Assembly: GCF_005116675.2 (NCBI RefSeq)
Contig: NZ_CP050699.1
Coordinates: forward strand, 1,635,001 to 1,699,000
Length of the DNA: 64,000 nucleotides
Reading direction: 5' to 3'
Source of the DNA: Desulfosediminicola ganghwensis
GTDB taxonomy: Bacteria > Desulfobacterota > Desulfobulbia > Desulfobulbales > Desulfocapsaceae
How positions within the stretch are numbered: position 1 is the first letter of the stretch; the number at the start of each line of letters is the position of its first letter. A program made the translations under genes and the position numbers. Positions 8,434 to 18,025 of the stretch are shown here, in pieces. The notes beneath the pieces were generated by a model, which saw only the letters and a list, made by a program, of their open reading frames with translations, was not told where the DNA came from and searched no databases.

Positions 8434-9108
8434 TTAGTCTTTATTAAAAACCTCAATGGCATTGGCCGGGCAGACTGTGTAACAATCTCCACACACATCA
8501 CAGCGGGTCGGGTCGATGAGGTACTGTCCGGCAGATTCCGAAATGGCCTTAAACGAGCACCTCTCAAAACATTCCCCACAGTTGATGCATCCGTCGGAGA
8601 TGCGTACTCCCCTGAATGGGTATTCCATAGCCCCGAAGGTAAAGCGGGTGCGTTTAAGTTTGTGATCCCGTTTTTCCATGGCAAAGTCAAAATCATAAAT
8701 CTCACCAGCGGCACGGTAGAGGCAGAAGGTGGTCATTGCCGGATATTTCTCTATATCTTTGACCCCAAGCTCAAACATGCTGTTTGCAGCAGCTTTTTCT
8801 TTGAGCTGCTCCAGGCTGATTTCCTTGACACTACCTGAAACACTGATGGTGTAGCCCGGCTGAAAATAGGGCATACCATGTTCATCGTGACTAATAGCTG
8901 ATACCGGGTAGATACCGCAGATCGCCACTTTACCCGATTCAACCAGCTGGGAGTAAAAGGGTTTGACCGTCATGGTCCTGAAATACAAGCCTTCACTGTC
9001 ATGGGCGAAGAGATGGGCAATACGGGTACGAGGTTCACCATTTTCGACGGTCGCGAATGTAAGAGATCCGATTTGATCAAAGAGTTGGTAGATTCCCTGA
9101 ATGTTCAT
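8434..9108 (-). CDS. pyridoxamine 5'-phosphate oxidase-like flavoprotein fused to a 2[4Fe-4S] ferredoxin
   Basis: A 224-residue protein. Residues 1-130 resemble the FMN-binding split-barrel of the PNPOx family (GSLTFATVENGEPRTRIAHL, and FRTMTVKPFYSQL). Residues 168-220 are a bacterial-type ferredoxin with two cluster motifs, CINCGECFERC and CDVCGDCYTVCP. The fusion suggests electron transfer between flavin and Fe-S clusters in the cytoplasm; the substrate is unknown. GAGG sits nine bases before the ATG. It is a single gene between the ABC unit and an AraC regulator on the same strand, which may control it. Confidence 0.85.
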   Translation of the reverse strand: MNIQGIYQLFDQIGSLTFATVENGEPRTRIAHLFAHDSEGLYFRTMTVKPFYSQLVESGKVAICGIYPVSAISHDEHGMPYFQPGYTISVSGSVKEISLEQLKEKAAANSMFELGVKDIEKYPAMTTFCLYRAAGEIYDFDFAMEKRDHKLKRTRFTFGAMEYPFRGVRISDGCINCGECFERCSFKAISESAGQYLIDPTRCDVCGDCYTVCPANAIEVFNKD

Positions 9109-9286
9109 AGTAACAACCTCAAGCTGGAATTATGGATTACTGTATCGTGTTTACTGCTCAGGTTTCATGAGATATTTCTTTATTTCGGCAAAATGCTCAT
9201 GAGCTATCAGGGCTGGAGAATAATGGTAAAAGGTCAGTCGGCAAAGGTTGATGCGGGTAGGAAAATGGTAAATATGAGACAGATGT

Positions 9287-10177
9287 TTATTTTGTGAAAT
9301 TTTTCCGGAATCGGGCCGGGGATTGCCCTGTGTGTTTTTTGAAGAACTTCACAAAATTTGTCGCTTCATCAAAACCGCATTGGTAGGTGAGTTCCTGTAT
9401 TGGTTCAGAGGAGGTGGCCAGGTGCCTCTTAATTTCAAGGACCGTATAACTGTCGATAAATTCTTTTGCGGTACTGTTTGTCATGGCCTTGCATATTCTG
9501 CCAAGATGTTTTGTCGATTTGCCCAGCATTTCTGCATAGTCGACAACATTCCTGGTGCTGGAAAAGTGTTGCTCCAGAAGGGTTCTGAACAGTTCAAAGG
9601 TTGTAAACCACTCCAGGTTTTGGGGTGGGGTTGAAACACGGTGTTGAATGCGCTCGATCTTCAGCAGCAGCTGCTTCAGTTGGAGCCTGAGAATTTCTTC
9701 TTTGGCGAAATGGTCCGGGTTGCGGTATTCCCGTACCATCTGGTCAATGAGGCTGGCTATTTCTTCCCGTTCTGTGGCGGCAGGTTCTATAAGTGGGGAG
9801 CGGAGATGGTAGTTCATCAGCCGGTTCAGTGTCACGACATCATCATGGGTCATATTTTTTTCGAGGAAGGTATCGGTGAAGAGAAGTACCAGGCCGTCCA
9901 CTTCAGGTTGAACTGTAAAAGCGTGAACCTGATTCTTGGAGACCATGAGCAGTGTACCCGGTTGATACGGGTATGGTTGAAAATCGATGTGGTGTTGGCC
10001 ATGGCCCTTGGTTATCAGCAGGATCTGGTAAAAATTCACCCTGTGCGGTTTTTCCAATGGGTGCTCCAGCCTGTCTCTGCGGTTGAACAGGCCGGCAAGA
10101 GAAAAAATTTCAATCTGCAGTTCCTGTGCTCTTTTTTTGCAAAAATCGATGTGCGGTATATTCAGCTCAATGGACAT
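9287..10177 (-). CDS. AraC-family transcriptional regulator
   Basis: A 296-residue regulator with an N-terminal cupin-like sensing domain (about residues 35-115, including ILLITKGHGQHHIDFQ) and a C-terminal double helix-turn-helix (about 195-290). The AraC signature is visible in YQCGFDEATNFVKFFKKHTG and PARFRKNF. The inducer is unknown. It is followed on the same strand, 178 bp on, by the flavin/ferredoxin fusion gene and faces away from the panE-like gene at 10324, so either neighbour could be its target. Confidence 0.9.
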   Translation of the reverse strand: MSIELNIPHIDFCKKRAQELQIEIFSLAGLFNRRDRLEHPLEKPHRVNFYQILLITKGHGQHHIDFQPYPYQPGTLLMVSKNQVHAFTVQPEVDGLVLLFTDTFLEKNMTHDDVVTLNRLMNYHLRSPLIEPAATEREEIASLIDQMVREYRNPDHFAKEEILRLQLKQLLLKIERIQHRVSTPPQNLEWFTTFELFRTLLEQHFSSTRNVVDYAEMLGKSTKHLGRICKAMTNSTAKEFIDSYTVLEIKRHLATSSEPIQELTYQCGFDEATNFVKFFKKHTGQSPARFRKNFTK

Positions 10178-10323
10178 GGTTCTGTGCCTGTTTCCATACT
10201 GGATTTGATTTCATCTCTTCCCGATTATAAAATTTAATCAGGAGTCCAACTGGATTTGCTGGGTCAAATTCATGGATAAATTACGCTGAATTTACCGAAT
10301 AGGAAAGAGTTCAGGGAGTAACA

Positions 10324-11271
10324 ATGAGAATAGTGATTGTTGGTGGTGGAGCAATTGGAAGACTTTTTGGTTCATATCTGGCGCGGGGGGAGAATGAAGT
10401 GACGCTCCTGGATACCGATGAACAGGTAATCGGCGCTATGCGGGATCAGGGCATAGGTGTGGTGGCGAGTGCCACGGACGATCCTGATGAGGTTACACCC
10501 GTGCCGGTAAGTGCTGTAACGGACGGTATGCTTATAAAGGAGTGCGATCTGGTCATGTTGATGGTGAAGTCGTTTGATACCAGATGTGCCACCAGGTCAG
10601 TGGCACATCTTATCGATGCGAACTGCCCTTTGCTCAGCATTCAGACCGGACTCGGCAATATCGAATTGATGGAAAAAGTTGTGCCCAAAGAGCATATTCT
10701 GGCTGGTTTCACCTTTAAATCCGGCACTGCTCTCGGGGGGGCCAAAGTGCGTTACGGCAGGGAGGGAAAAACGTATCTGGGTGAATTGAACGGCAAGGTC
10801 ACCGAACGGGTTCAGAAAATCGCCAATGTTTTTGAACAGTGTGGTATCGAGACCAAAATCTCTCAGCGGATCGTTGGCAGATTGTGGTGTAAAGTCATCG
10901 TATTTTCGGCGATTAATCCTCTTTCTTCGTTGCTCAAGGTTCCAAACGGCTGCCTTACCAGCAAGATGGAGTCGATCACCCTGATGAAACGCCTTGTTGA
11001 CGAAGGGAGGGCGGTTGCTGAGGCATACGATATTGATCTTGTGTACGACGATCTTAATGAACTGCTTTTTGAGGCGTGCCAGAAGAGTGCCAACAATCTC
11101 TCATCAATGCTCCAGGATATTTTAAATGACCGGCCAACGGAGATTGATGCCCAGAATGGTGCCATATGCCGCTTCGCAGCCAGGCGTGGCATAACGGTGC
11201 CTACCCATGAGACCATGGTGGAGCTGGTGAAATTGCTCGAAAAGTGGAGGCCTGGGATGGAGCAATTCTAG
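10324..11271 (+). CDS. 2-dehydropantoate 2-reductase family protein
   Basis: A 315-residue NADPH-dependent reductase of the ApbA/PanE family. The N-terminal Rossmann motif is VGGGAIGRLFGSYLA (about residues 5-19). The C-terminal helical domain holds RLWCKVIVFSAINPLSSLL, where the Lys is the expected catalytic residue, and a late Glu-Asp rich helix. True PanE makes pantoate for coenzyme A, but many homologues of this length act on other 2-oxo acids, so no gene symbol is given. AGGGAG lies just upstream of the ATG. It is divergent from the AraC gene and apparently monocistronic. Confidence 0.85.
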   Translation: MRIVIVGGGAIGRLFGSYLARGENEVTLLDTDEQVIGAMRDQGIGVVASATDDPDEVTPVPVSAVTDGMLIKECDLVMLMVKSFDTRCATRSVAHLIDANCPLLSIQTGLGNIELMEKVVPKEHILAGFTFKSGTALGGAKVRYGREGKTYLGELNGKVTERVQKIANVFEQCGIETKISQRIVGRLWCKVIVFSAINPLSSLLKVPNGCLTSKMESITLMKRLVDEGRAVAEAYDIDLVYDDLNELLFEACQKSANNLSSMLQDILNDRPTEIDAQNGAICRFAARRGITVPTHETMVELVKLLEKWRPGMEQF

Positions 11272-11456
11272 CAGAGAGCTATTTTTCTTCATCTCTTCGT
11301 TGTAGGGCAAAGAAATAATGCTCAACATATTACTCATATGCCTCCGCTTAATTTTCTACCTACGCCTCGACCTGAGAAAAAATAGCAATTCTTTACTGAA
11401 TGCCGAAGGACAAGATGAGCTTGAAAATTATTTGTAAAGATCAAGGAGGGGATTGA

Positions 11457-11912
11457 ATGGGAAACTGGAAGAAGTTCTTGCTGGCTGTGGATGGCAGTGA
11501 AAATTCCAGGCGAGCCGTAATCTACCTGAGCCACATAGCCCCTCTTGTTGAAGGTGTGGAAATCTGCGTGCTCAATGTCTACCCCCAACCACCACCGGAT
11601 TATTATACGGAGGGCGGTCGTCTTGATCGATATCTGGAGATGCGTACCAACCGGGCCCGTGAGATGTTTGCGGAGGCCGAGGAGATACTCGTCGCTGCCG
11701 GTGTGGATAAATCGTCTTTGGATTTCGAAGTGCACATGGCTGAGGAATGCACCATCAGTGAAGTTGTCCTCAAGATACAGGATGAAGGCGACTATGGCAC
11801 AGTGGTTGCCGGCAAGCGCGGGGTTTCAAAGGCCGAGGAGTTCCTGTTTGGCTCCATCTCCAATGCCCTGGCAAGGCACAGCAAAAAATTCACCTCCTGG
11901 ATAGTTGGGTGA
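11457..11912 (+). CDS. universal stress protein, UspA family
   Basis: A 151-residue single-domain Usp protein. LLAVDGSENSRRAVIYL at the N-terminus and VVAGKRGVSKAEEFLFGSIS near the C-terminus match the ATP-binding Usp fold, with the G-x2-G-x9-G(S/T) region partly visible as GKRGVSKAEEFLFGSIS. A strong AAGGAGGGG precedes the ATG. It is followed after four bases by a kinase-like gene, so the two are almost certainly co-translated. Confidence 0.9.
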   Translation: MGNWKKFLLAVDGSENSRRAVIYLSHIAPLVEGVEICVLNVYPQPPPDYYTEGGRLDRYLEMRTNRAREMFAEAEEILVAAGVDKSSLDFEVHMAEECTISEVVLKIQDEGDYGTVVAGKRGVSKAEEFLFGSISNALARHSKKFTSWIVG

Positions 11913-11916
11913 AGCC

Positions 11917-12909
11917 ATGGCCGACTGGAGCGGTTTCCCCCACCATATTCTCGAGCGCCTGCAAAATCATGTAGCGGTTCGTTCCCAGCGCAGAAAACCA
12001 AGGCTTTTTGCTGATACCAGTGATTTTGTCAATATCGACTATGGCGACGTCATCCATGTCGATGACCGGTATTTTCTGATCGTCGGCTATACCAGGGAAG
12101 GGCGTTTCGGAGTGGATGAACAGCCTAAACAGTGGGTACCGAAGGTATATGATCTTGAGAGTGGCGAGCGGCACATTGTCAAGCTGGTATTCCATGAGAG
12201 GTATACCATCAGGCTGGGCGGCCTGGAGGTCACCTGCTATCGCAGCCCGGAAAAGGAGGCCCAGGTTATTGAACTGACCAGGCGCAATCCCTCGTTTATG
12301 CAGGGCTACGCGGCCCTGGACGAGGTGGGCAACCTGGTGCGAATTCTGGAGATCGTCAATGGCAGGCGGCTGGACAAGGTGGTCTACCAGTTGGGCAGCG
12401 ATCACCGCGATTACTTTGAAAATCATCTGTCCGGTGTGCTCGAGCGGTTCCTGGTCTCGGTTGAAGGTATCGTCCTGCTGCATAGGCATGGCCTCAAGCA
12501 CGGGGATATCCGCCGCGACCATATCTTCGTGGACCGTCAGGACGGGCACTTCATCTGGATCGATTTTGACTACGATTTTTACCTGCCCGAACGCCCGTAT
12601 GCCATGGATCTGTTTGGCCTGGGCAATGTGTTACTTTTTCTGCTTGGCCAACAGAATTTCAGGCCTTCTGCGGTGTTGGAGAACCCACAATTTGGGCAGA
12701 GGATATTCGATACCCTTGAACAGGGAGACCTGGCCCTGATCGCCCAGGACCGGATCTTCAACCTCAAGAAAATCTATTCCTATATCCCTGAACCACTCAA
12801 CGATATCCTGCTCTTTTTCGCCACCGGTACGGATGTAATGTATGACACCGTAGAAGAGTTCCGTGATGATCTTGCCCGGGCGGTGGACACGGTCTGGAAA
12901 TCGGCCTGA
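11917..12909 (+). CDS. protein-kinase-like protein linked to UspA
   Basis: A 330-residue protein with a degenerate protein kinase fold. The catalytic loop is visible as HGLKHGDIRRDHIFVD (about residues 188-203) and the metal-binding motif as WIDFDYDFY (about 210-218, DFD in place of DFG). The N-terminal glycine loop is not recognisable. The ATG at 11917 starts four bases after the UspA stop codon; a TTG further upstream is less likely. The pairing suggests a kinase acting on, or sensing through, the stress protein, but substrate and activity are inferred. Confidence 0.7.
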   Translation: MADWSGFPHHILERLQNHVAVRSQRRKPRLFADTSDFVNIDYGDVIHVDDRYFLIVGYTREGRFGVDEQPKQWVPKVYDLESGERHIVKLVFHERYTIRLGGLEVTCYRSPEKEAQVIELTRRNPSFMQGYAALDEVGNLVRILEIVNGRRLDKVVYQLGSDHRDYFENHLSGVLERFLVSVEGIVLLHRHGLKHGDIRRDHIFVDRQDGHFIWIDFDYDFYLPERPYAMDLFGLGNVLLFLLGQQNFRPSAVLENPQFGQRIFDTLEQGDLALIAQDRIFNLKKIYSYIPEPLNDILLFFATGTDVMYDTVEEFRDDLARAVDTVWKSA

Positions 12910-13227
12910 ACTATTGGAAAAAGGAACTGAAGAAACAAAACGACTATGTTGCTGCCGGTAATGCATTTCCTCGCCTATCCATGCTTCCATACTACCGATG
13001 GGGCCTGGCCAGTTGTTGACCCCGTTGTTCCATTTCGGTATCCTTTTAGATAGCAGTGACGTTGCACGACTAAGAGCCTGTCAGGCTCCTGGCAGGTCGT
13101 TTCTCCCTTGCCGAAATCGGTCGGCGCATGCTGTTTGTAACTATCTGCTATGGTTTTAAATATTCGCTTTCCGGGCCGGGTGTATGCTGTCTGACAAATA
13201 CTGCATTTCCTCAGGGAGGGTAGTGAA
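12910..13227. promoter_or_regulatory. intergenic leader of the DUF3604 block with a small palindrome
   Basis: About 318 bases with no gene. GAGCCTG-T-CAGGCTC at 13074-13088 is a perfect 15-base palindrome, about 140 bases before the first DUF3604 gene, and could be an operator. A ribosome-binding site (AGGGAGG) lies just before the ATG at 13228. Confidence 0.4.
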
Positions 13228-15138
13228 ATGAAAGGGGTGTCGGCTAACTGGTATTGTATTGTGCTCTCCGCCATATTGATAGGTGGCGTAACATCTGCAT
13301 ACGCCACCACCTCGGCGATGTTCGATAAAGAGAACACCAGGCTCGAGAAAAAGGAATTTTCCCCGTATGTTAATCGAGCCTACCCGACCCAGGTTTTCTT
13401 TGGTGATACCCATCTGCATACTTCGCTGTCGATGGATGCCGGCACCTTCGGCAACAGGTTGGGCTTGGACGAGGCCTACCGCTTTGTCCGCGGTGGCGAA
13501 GTGGTCGCTTCGGGAGGGTTCAAGGCCAGACTGGCAGAGCCGCTCGATTTTGTGGTCATCGCCGATCACTCCGATGGTATGGGCTTTTTTGATATGTTCG
13601 CCAAAGGTGATCCGGCAATGATGAACAAAGAGGAGGGCAAGCGCTGGCATAAGGCGATAAATGAGGGCGGCCAGGCGGCCGTGGATGCGGCCCTTGAGAT
13701 CATAACCCTGTTCTCCCAGGGCAAGTTTCCCTGGAAAACCAATGATCCCAAAATAATGAAACCGGTCTGGCAAAATGTCATCGATGCTGCGGAACAATAC
13801 AATGAGCCGGGCCGCTTCACTGCCTTTATCGGTTACGAGTGGACCTCGCTGGTGAAGGGCAACAACCTGCACCGGGTGGTAGTGTACCGGGATGGCTCCG
13901 CCCAGGCCAGGCAGACTCTGCCCTTTACCCTCGCCGACAGTGCAGATCCTGAAAAACTCTGGGATGCCATGCAGTCTTACGAAGACCGGACCGGCGGTGA
14001 CCTGCTCGCCATTCCCCACAACGGCAACCTGTCCAACGGGCTGATGTTTGATGTAGAAACCTTATCCGGCAAGCCGCTTGACCGGGACTATGCTGAACTG
14101 AGACAGAAGTGGGAGCCGCTGTACGAGACCACCCAGATCAAGGGGGATGGTGAGGCACATCCGTTTCTCTCACCAGACGACGAATTTGCTGATTATGAGA
14201 CCTGGGATCTGGGTAATCTCGATATGAGCCAGGCCAAAACCGAGGAAATGCTGGCGGGTGAATACATTCGTTCCGGTCTCAAACGCGGTCTTGAGTTTGA
14301 CCAGCAGCTTGGGGTGAACCCCTATAAGTATGGCCAGATCGGTTCCACCGACTCGCACACCTCCCTGCCGGCAGTAGAGGAAAATAACTTTTTTGGCAAA
14401 CACTCGGGGGTGGAACCCTCACCGGAACGGGCAATGCATGTGACCTTAGGTGGGGAATACGGGAAGATTATGGGCTACCAGATGGCGGCCTCCGGCTATG
14501 CCGGGGTCTGGGCGACCAGCAATACCCGACAGGCTATTTTCGATGCCATGGCGCGGCGGGAGACCTACGCCACCACCGGTCCCAGGCTGGTGGTCCGCTT
14601 CTTTGGTGGCTGGGATTTCACCGAGCAGGACGCCCTGTCCCGCATGCCGGCCCATGTCGGCTATCAAAAAGGGGTTCCCATGGGCGGTGATCTCTCCATG
14701 ACACCGGACGGCAAGTCGCCCACTTTCCTTGTTGCCGCCCTGAAAGATTCGATGAGCGGCAATCTCGATCGGATCCAGATCATCAAGGGCTGGCTCGGCA
14801 GTGACGGCAAGGCCCAAGAGCGGGTGTATGATGTTGCCGTTTCCGATGGTCGCGAGATCGGTGAAGATGGCCGCTGCCGGACACCGGTGGGTAATACCGT
14901 CAATGTTGCAGAGGCGACCTGGACCAATACCATCGGCGATCCAGAGCTGATAACCGTCTGGACAGATCCTGACTTTGATCCGGCCCAGAGGGCATTTTAT
15001 TACGCCCGGGTCCTGGAGATCCCCACACCCCGTTGGACAGCGTATGAGGCCAAGAGATTTGAAATAACCATGCCGCCGGAGGCGGAGATGATAACCCAGG
15101 AGCGCGCCTATACGTCGCCTATCTGGTACACGCCGTAA
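13228..15138 (+). CDS. secreted DUF3604 domain protein (copy 1)
   Basis: A 636-residue exported protein with a signal peptide (hydrophobic residues 9-25, cleavage near AYA-T). The rest is a DUF3604 domain related to PHP-type metal-dependent phosphoesterases. Probable metal ligands are in FGDTHLHTSLSMDAG (His62, His64), VIADHSD, IPHNGNLSNG and IGSTDSHTS. Its function is not established for this family. The second copy follows after 45 bases and is similar along its whole length, ending in the same PRWTAYEAKRF and RAYTSPIWY motifs. A periplasmic hydrolase role is inferred. Confidence 0.85.
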   Translation: MKGVSANWYCIVLSAILIGGVTSAYATTSAMFDKENTRLEKKEFSPYVNRAYPTQVFFGDTHLHTSLSMDAGTFGNRLGLDEAYRFVRGGEVVASGGFKARLAEPLDFVVIADHSDGMGFFDMFAKGDPAMMNKEEGKRWHKAINEGGQAAVDAALEIITLFSQGKFPWKTNDPKIMKPVWQNVIDAAEQYNEPGRFTAFIGYEWTSLVKGNNLHRVVVYRDGSAQARQTLPFTLADSADPEKLWDAMQSYEDRTGGDLLAIPHNGNLSNGLMFDVETLSGKPLDRDYAELRQKWEPLYETTQIKGDGEAHPFLSPDDEFADYETWDLGNLDMSQAKTEEMLAGEYIRSGLKRGLEFDQQLGVNPYKYGQIGSTDSHTSLPAVEENNFFGKHSGVEPSPERAMHVTLGGEYGKIMGYQMAASGYAGVWATSNTRQAIFDAMARRETYATTGPRLVVRFFGGWDFTEQDALSRMPAHVGYQKGVPMGGDLSMTPDGKSPTFLVAALKDSMSGNLDRIQIIKGWLGSDGKAQERVYDVAVSDGREIGEDGRCRTPVGNTVNVAEATWTNTIGDPELITVWTDPDFDPAQRAFYYARVLEIPTPRWTAYEAKRFEITMPPEAEMITQERAYTSPIWYTP

Positions 15139-15183
15139 CGGATATCTGCCACGATATATTTCCCACTATCAGGGGGAACACAA

Positions 15184-17094
15184 ATGAAATCTTCGATGAT
15201 CTCTCACACCCTGGCCGCTGTCCTGATCCTTGGTATGATCGGGACAGTCTTTGCCTCTTCCACAGGGATGTCACCCAGCAAAAAAGGCGTGGGCGACGCT
15301 CTTTCCACCAAGGAGTACTCTCCCTACGTCGGTCGTGATTTCCCGACCCAGGTGTTCTGGGGTGACACCCATCTTCACACCGCTGTTTCCGTTGATGCGG
15401 GCACCATGTGCCGGGTCGGCCAGGAGGAAGCCTTTCGCTTTGCCCGGGGGGAGGAGGTGACCACCACCCATGGGTTGCGGGTCAAGCTTTCCAGGCCGCT
15501 GGATTTTCTGGTGGTATCCGACCATGCCGAGATGTACGGGTTGATGCCGCAATTGCTGAAAGGAGACCAGCAGGTGCTCTCCACCGAAAAGGGGCAACGC
15601 TGGTACGAGATGCTCCAGAGTGGTGATTATGATAAAACATTTGCCGCGGCCATGGAAATTGTCGCTTCGCTCTCCGAAGACGAGCCGCCGATTAAAAGTG
15701 AGCGGGCGGTAAAAAATGCCTGGAACAGCTACACGGCCTTGGCGGACAAATATAATGAACCGGGCAGGTTTACCGCGCTTATCGGTTATGAGTGGACAGC
15801 TATCGGTGGCTATAACCTGCACCGAAACGTCATCTTCCGGGGGGATAGCACCACAGCCAACAGGACCGTCCCTTTCTCCCAGTACGACAGTAAGAACCCG
15901 GAGGATCTCTGGGCAGAACTGCAGCGCTTTGAGCAGCAAACCGGCGCCGAGGTCCTGGCCATCCCCCATAACGGCAACCTGAGCAATGGCCGCATGTTCA
16001 ATGTGGAAACCTTTGGCGGTAAGCCACTGACCAGAGAGCTTGCCGAGCTGCGCAGCCGTTACGAACCTCTTGTCGAGGTCACCCAGATCAAGGGTGACGG
16101 CGAGGCCCACCCGCTGCTTTCCCCCGATGATGAGTTTGCCGATTTCGACACCTGGGATCGCTCCAACCTGAATGGCACCGAGGCCAAGGAGGAGTCGATG
16201 CTGCAGTGGGAATATGCCCGCGAGGCCTTGAAAACAGGGCTCAAGCTGGAAGACTCACTGGGAATCAACCCTTTCAGGTTCGGTATGATCGGCAGCTCTG
16301 ATGCCCACACCGCGTTCGCGGCGGTGGAGGAGGAGAATTTCTTTGGCAAGCACTCCGGTGTGGAGCCGGAGCCCCAGCGGTGGAAGCATGTGGTCATCGA
16401 GGCTCCCGATCCCCAGTTCACCATCTATGGCTGGCAACAGGCGGCCGGAGGCTACGCCGCAATCTGGGCCAGGGAGAATACCCGGGAGGCCCTGTTTGAC
16501 GCCATGATGAGAAAAGAGACCTATGCCACCACCGGCTCCCGGATGCTGGTCCGTTTTTTCGGGGGCTGGGATTTTGAAGACAGCGATACCCTCTCCAGGC
16601 TGCCTGCGGATATCGGCTACAGGAAAGGGGTGCCGATGGGCGCGGACCTGCGCAATGCCCCGTCTGGAACAGCGGCGCCCAGTTTTCTGGTTGCGGCGCT
16701 TAAAGATCCGTATAGCGGCAACCTCGACCGTATCCAGATCATCAAGGGCTGGCTGGACAGCGACGGGATGACCAGGGAGAAAGTCTATGACGTTGTCTGG
16801 TCGGGTGAGCGCACCCCGGACGAGAAGGGCCAGCTTCCGGCCGTGGGCAATACGGTGGATGTGAAAAACGCTACCTGGACCAACTCCATTGGCGCGCCTG
16901 AGCTGATAGGGGTCTGGACCGATCCTGATTTCGATCCGGCTGAGAGAGCCTTCTATTATGCCAGGGTGCTGGAGATACCCACCCCGCGCTGGACAGCCTA
17001 TGAGGCGAAGCGCTTCGGGGTCGAGATGGACAGCGAAGTGCCCATGACCGTGCAGGAGCGTGCCTATACCTCACCCATCTGGTACGCCCCCTGA
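15184..17094 (+). CDS. secreted DUF3604 domain protein (copy 2)
   Basis: A 636-residue paralogue of the preceding protein, identical in length and collinear. Signal peptide residues 8-25 end near VFA-S. The conserved metal motifs are WGDTHLHTAVSVDAG (His63, His65), VVSDHAEM, IPHNGNLSNGRM and IGSSDAHTAFA. The first aspartate-histidine pair differs at its tail (DHAE against DHSD), which may reflect a different substrate. A ribosome-binding site AGGGGGA precedes the ATG. A GC-rich hairpin with a T-run follows the stop codon at 17119-17150, so downstream genes may be partly uncoupled. Confidence 0.85.
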   Translation: MKSSMISHTLAAVLILGMIGTVFASSTGMSPSKKGVGDALSTKEYSPYVGRDFPTQVFWGDTHLHTAVSVDAGTMCRVGQEEAFRFARGEEVTTTHGLRVKLSRPLDFLVVSDHAEMYGLMPQLLKGDQQVLSTEKGQRWYEMLQSGDYDKTFAAAMEIVASLSEDEPPIKSERAVKNAWNSYTALADKYNEPGRFTALIGYEWTAIGGYNLHRNVIFRGDSTTANRTVPFSQYDSKNPEDLWAELQRFEQQTGAEVLAIPHNGNLSNGRMFNVETFGGKPLTRELAELRSRYEPLVEVTQIKGDGEAHPLLSPDDEFADFDTWDRSNLNGTEAKEESMLQWEYAREALKTGLKLEDSLGINPFRFGMIGSSDAHTAFAAVEEENFFGKHSGVEPEPQRWKHVVIEAPDPQFTIYGWQQAAGGYAAIWARENTREALFDAMMRKETYATTGSRMLVRFFGGWDFEDSDTLSRLPADIGYRKGVPMGADLRNAPSGTAAPSFLVAALKDPYSGNLDRIQIIKGWLDSDGMTREKVYDVVWSGERTPDEKGQLPAVGNTVDVKNATWTNSIGAPELIGVWTDPDFDPAERAFYYARVLEIPTPRWTAYEAKRFGVEMDSEVPMTVQERAYTSPIWYAP

Positions 17095-17118
17095 GAACTG
17101 TGGCCTGTCAATAAAATG

Positions 17119-17150
17119 AAGCGCGGCTCGTTTCCCGGGCTGTGCTTTTT
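17119..17150 (+). terminator. rho-independent terminator after the DUF3604 pair
   Basis: AAGCGCGGCTCG and CGGGCTGTGCTT can form a 12-bp stem including three G-U pairs around a five-base loop, followed by a short run of T. It lies between the second DUF3604 gene and the parvulin gene. Confidence 0.55.
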
Positions 17151-17175
17151 GGGTGTATGATGTATACCGATATCT

Positions 17176-18024
17176 ATGAAAAAAATTCTTAACGACCCGT
17201 TGTTGCATTTCTTTGCCATCGGCTGCCTGCTGTTTCTCGTCTTTGAATATTTTGGATCAGCAGGCGAAGACGAAGATCTTACTATTCGAGTTTCCAGTGG
17301 GGATATTAAAGCGCTGGAGGCGAGTTTCAGCAGGACCTGGCAGCGCCAGCCTTCCAGGGAGGAGTTGGACGGCCTTATTGACGAAAAGGTCCGTGACGAA
17401 ATTGCCTACCGGGAAGCGGTTGCCCTGGGCCTTGACCGTGACGATGCCTATATCCGGCGCAGGCTGCGCATGAAGATGGAACTTCTGGTCGAAGACATCA
17501 CCACGGCGGTGCCGCCTACAGATGAGGAGTTGAAAGCCTACCTTGAGGAGAACCGGCAGGCCTTCAGGCAGGAGATGCGGCTGGCGTTCAACCATGTCTA
17601 CCTCAATCCGGACCAGCACGGAACCACTCTTGATACGGATATCCAGCGACTGCTGGAAGAGCTTGACCGGAAGGGGGAACAGGCGGATCCGAGGATGTAT
17701 GGTGACGCTATCATGCTCCCCAGAATCTACTCGCTCTCCTCCGCCAATGTAATCGACAGGCAGTATGGGGCCGGTTTTTCTAAAGAGCTTGCCGGCATGG
17801 AGACGGGGAGATGGCAGGGGCCGGTTCGTTCGAGTTATGGGCTGCACCTGGTCCTGGTTCGGCAAAAAAAAGAGGCGCACGCCCCTGAGCTTAAGGAGGT
17901 GCGAGCTGCGGTTGAACGGGAGCTGATGTCTGCCCGGAGGCAGGAGGTAAGGAAGCAGACCTACGACACACTGTTGGATAAGTACAGTATCGTTGTCTCC
18001 CGGGACAATGGCGTAAGGGATTAA
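17176..18024 (+). CDS. membrane-anchored parvulin-type peptidyl-prolyl isomerase
   Basis: A 282-residue protein with one N-terminal transmembrane helix (LLHFFAIGCLLFLVFEYF, residues 8-25) and a periplasmic part. Residues 45-115 resemble a SurA/PpiC-type chaperone helix region (REELDGLIDEKVRDEIAYRE), and residues 120-245 the parvulin domain (MRLAFNHVYLNP, GRWQGPVRSSYGLHLVLV). It likely assists folding of exported proteins. The stop codon is one base before the ATG of the next gene, so it is translationally linked to the HupE/UreJ genes; its clients may be the DUF3604 proteins or the membrane proteins. Confidence 0.8.
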   Translation: MKKILNDPLLHFFAIGCLLFLVFEYFGSAGEDEDLTIRVSSGDIKALEASFSRTWQRQPSREELDGLIDEKVRDEIAYREAVALGLDRDDAYIRRRLRMKMELLVEDITTAVPPTDEELKAYLEENRQAFRQEMRLAFNHVYLNPDQHGTTLDTDIQRLLEELDRKGEQADPRMYGDAIMLPRIYSLSSANVIDRQYGAGFSKELAGMETGRWQGPVRSSYGLHLVLVRQKKEAHAPELKEVRAAVERELMSARRQEVRKQTYDTLLDKYSIVVSRDNGVRD

Positions 18025-18025
18025 T

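Noticed and set aside
17153-17180. NikR box near GTATGATGTATACC
   Set aside because: The second half-site TCATAC at the required 16-base spacing is missing.
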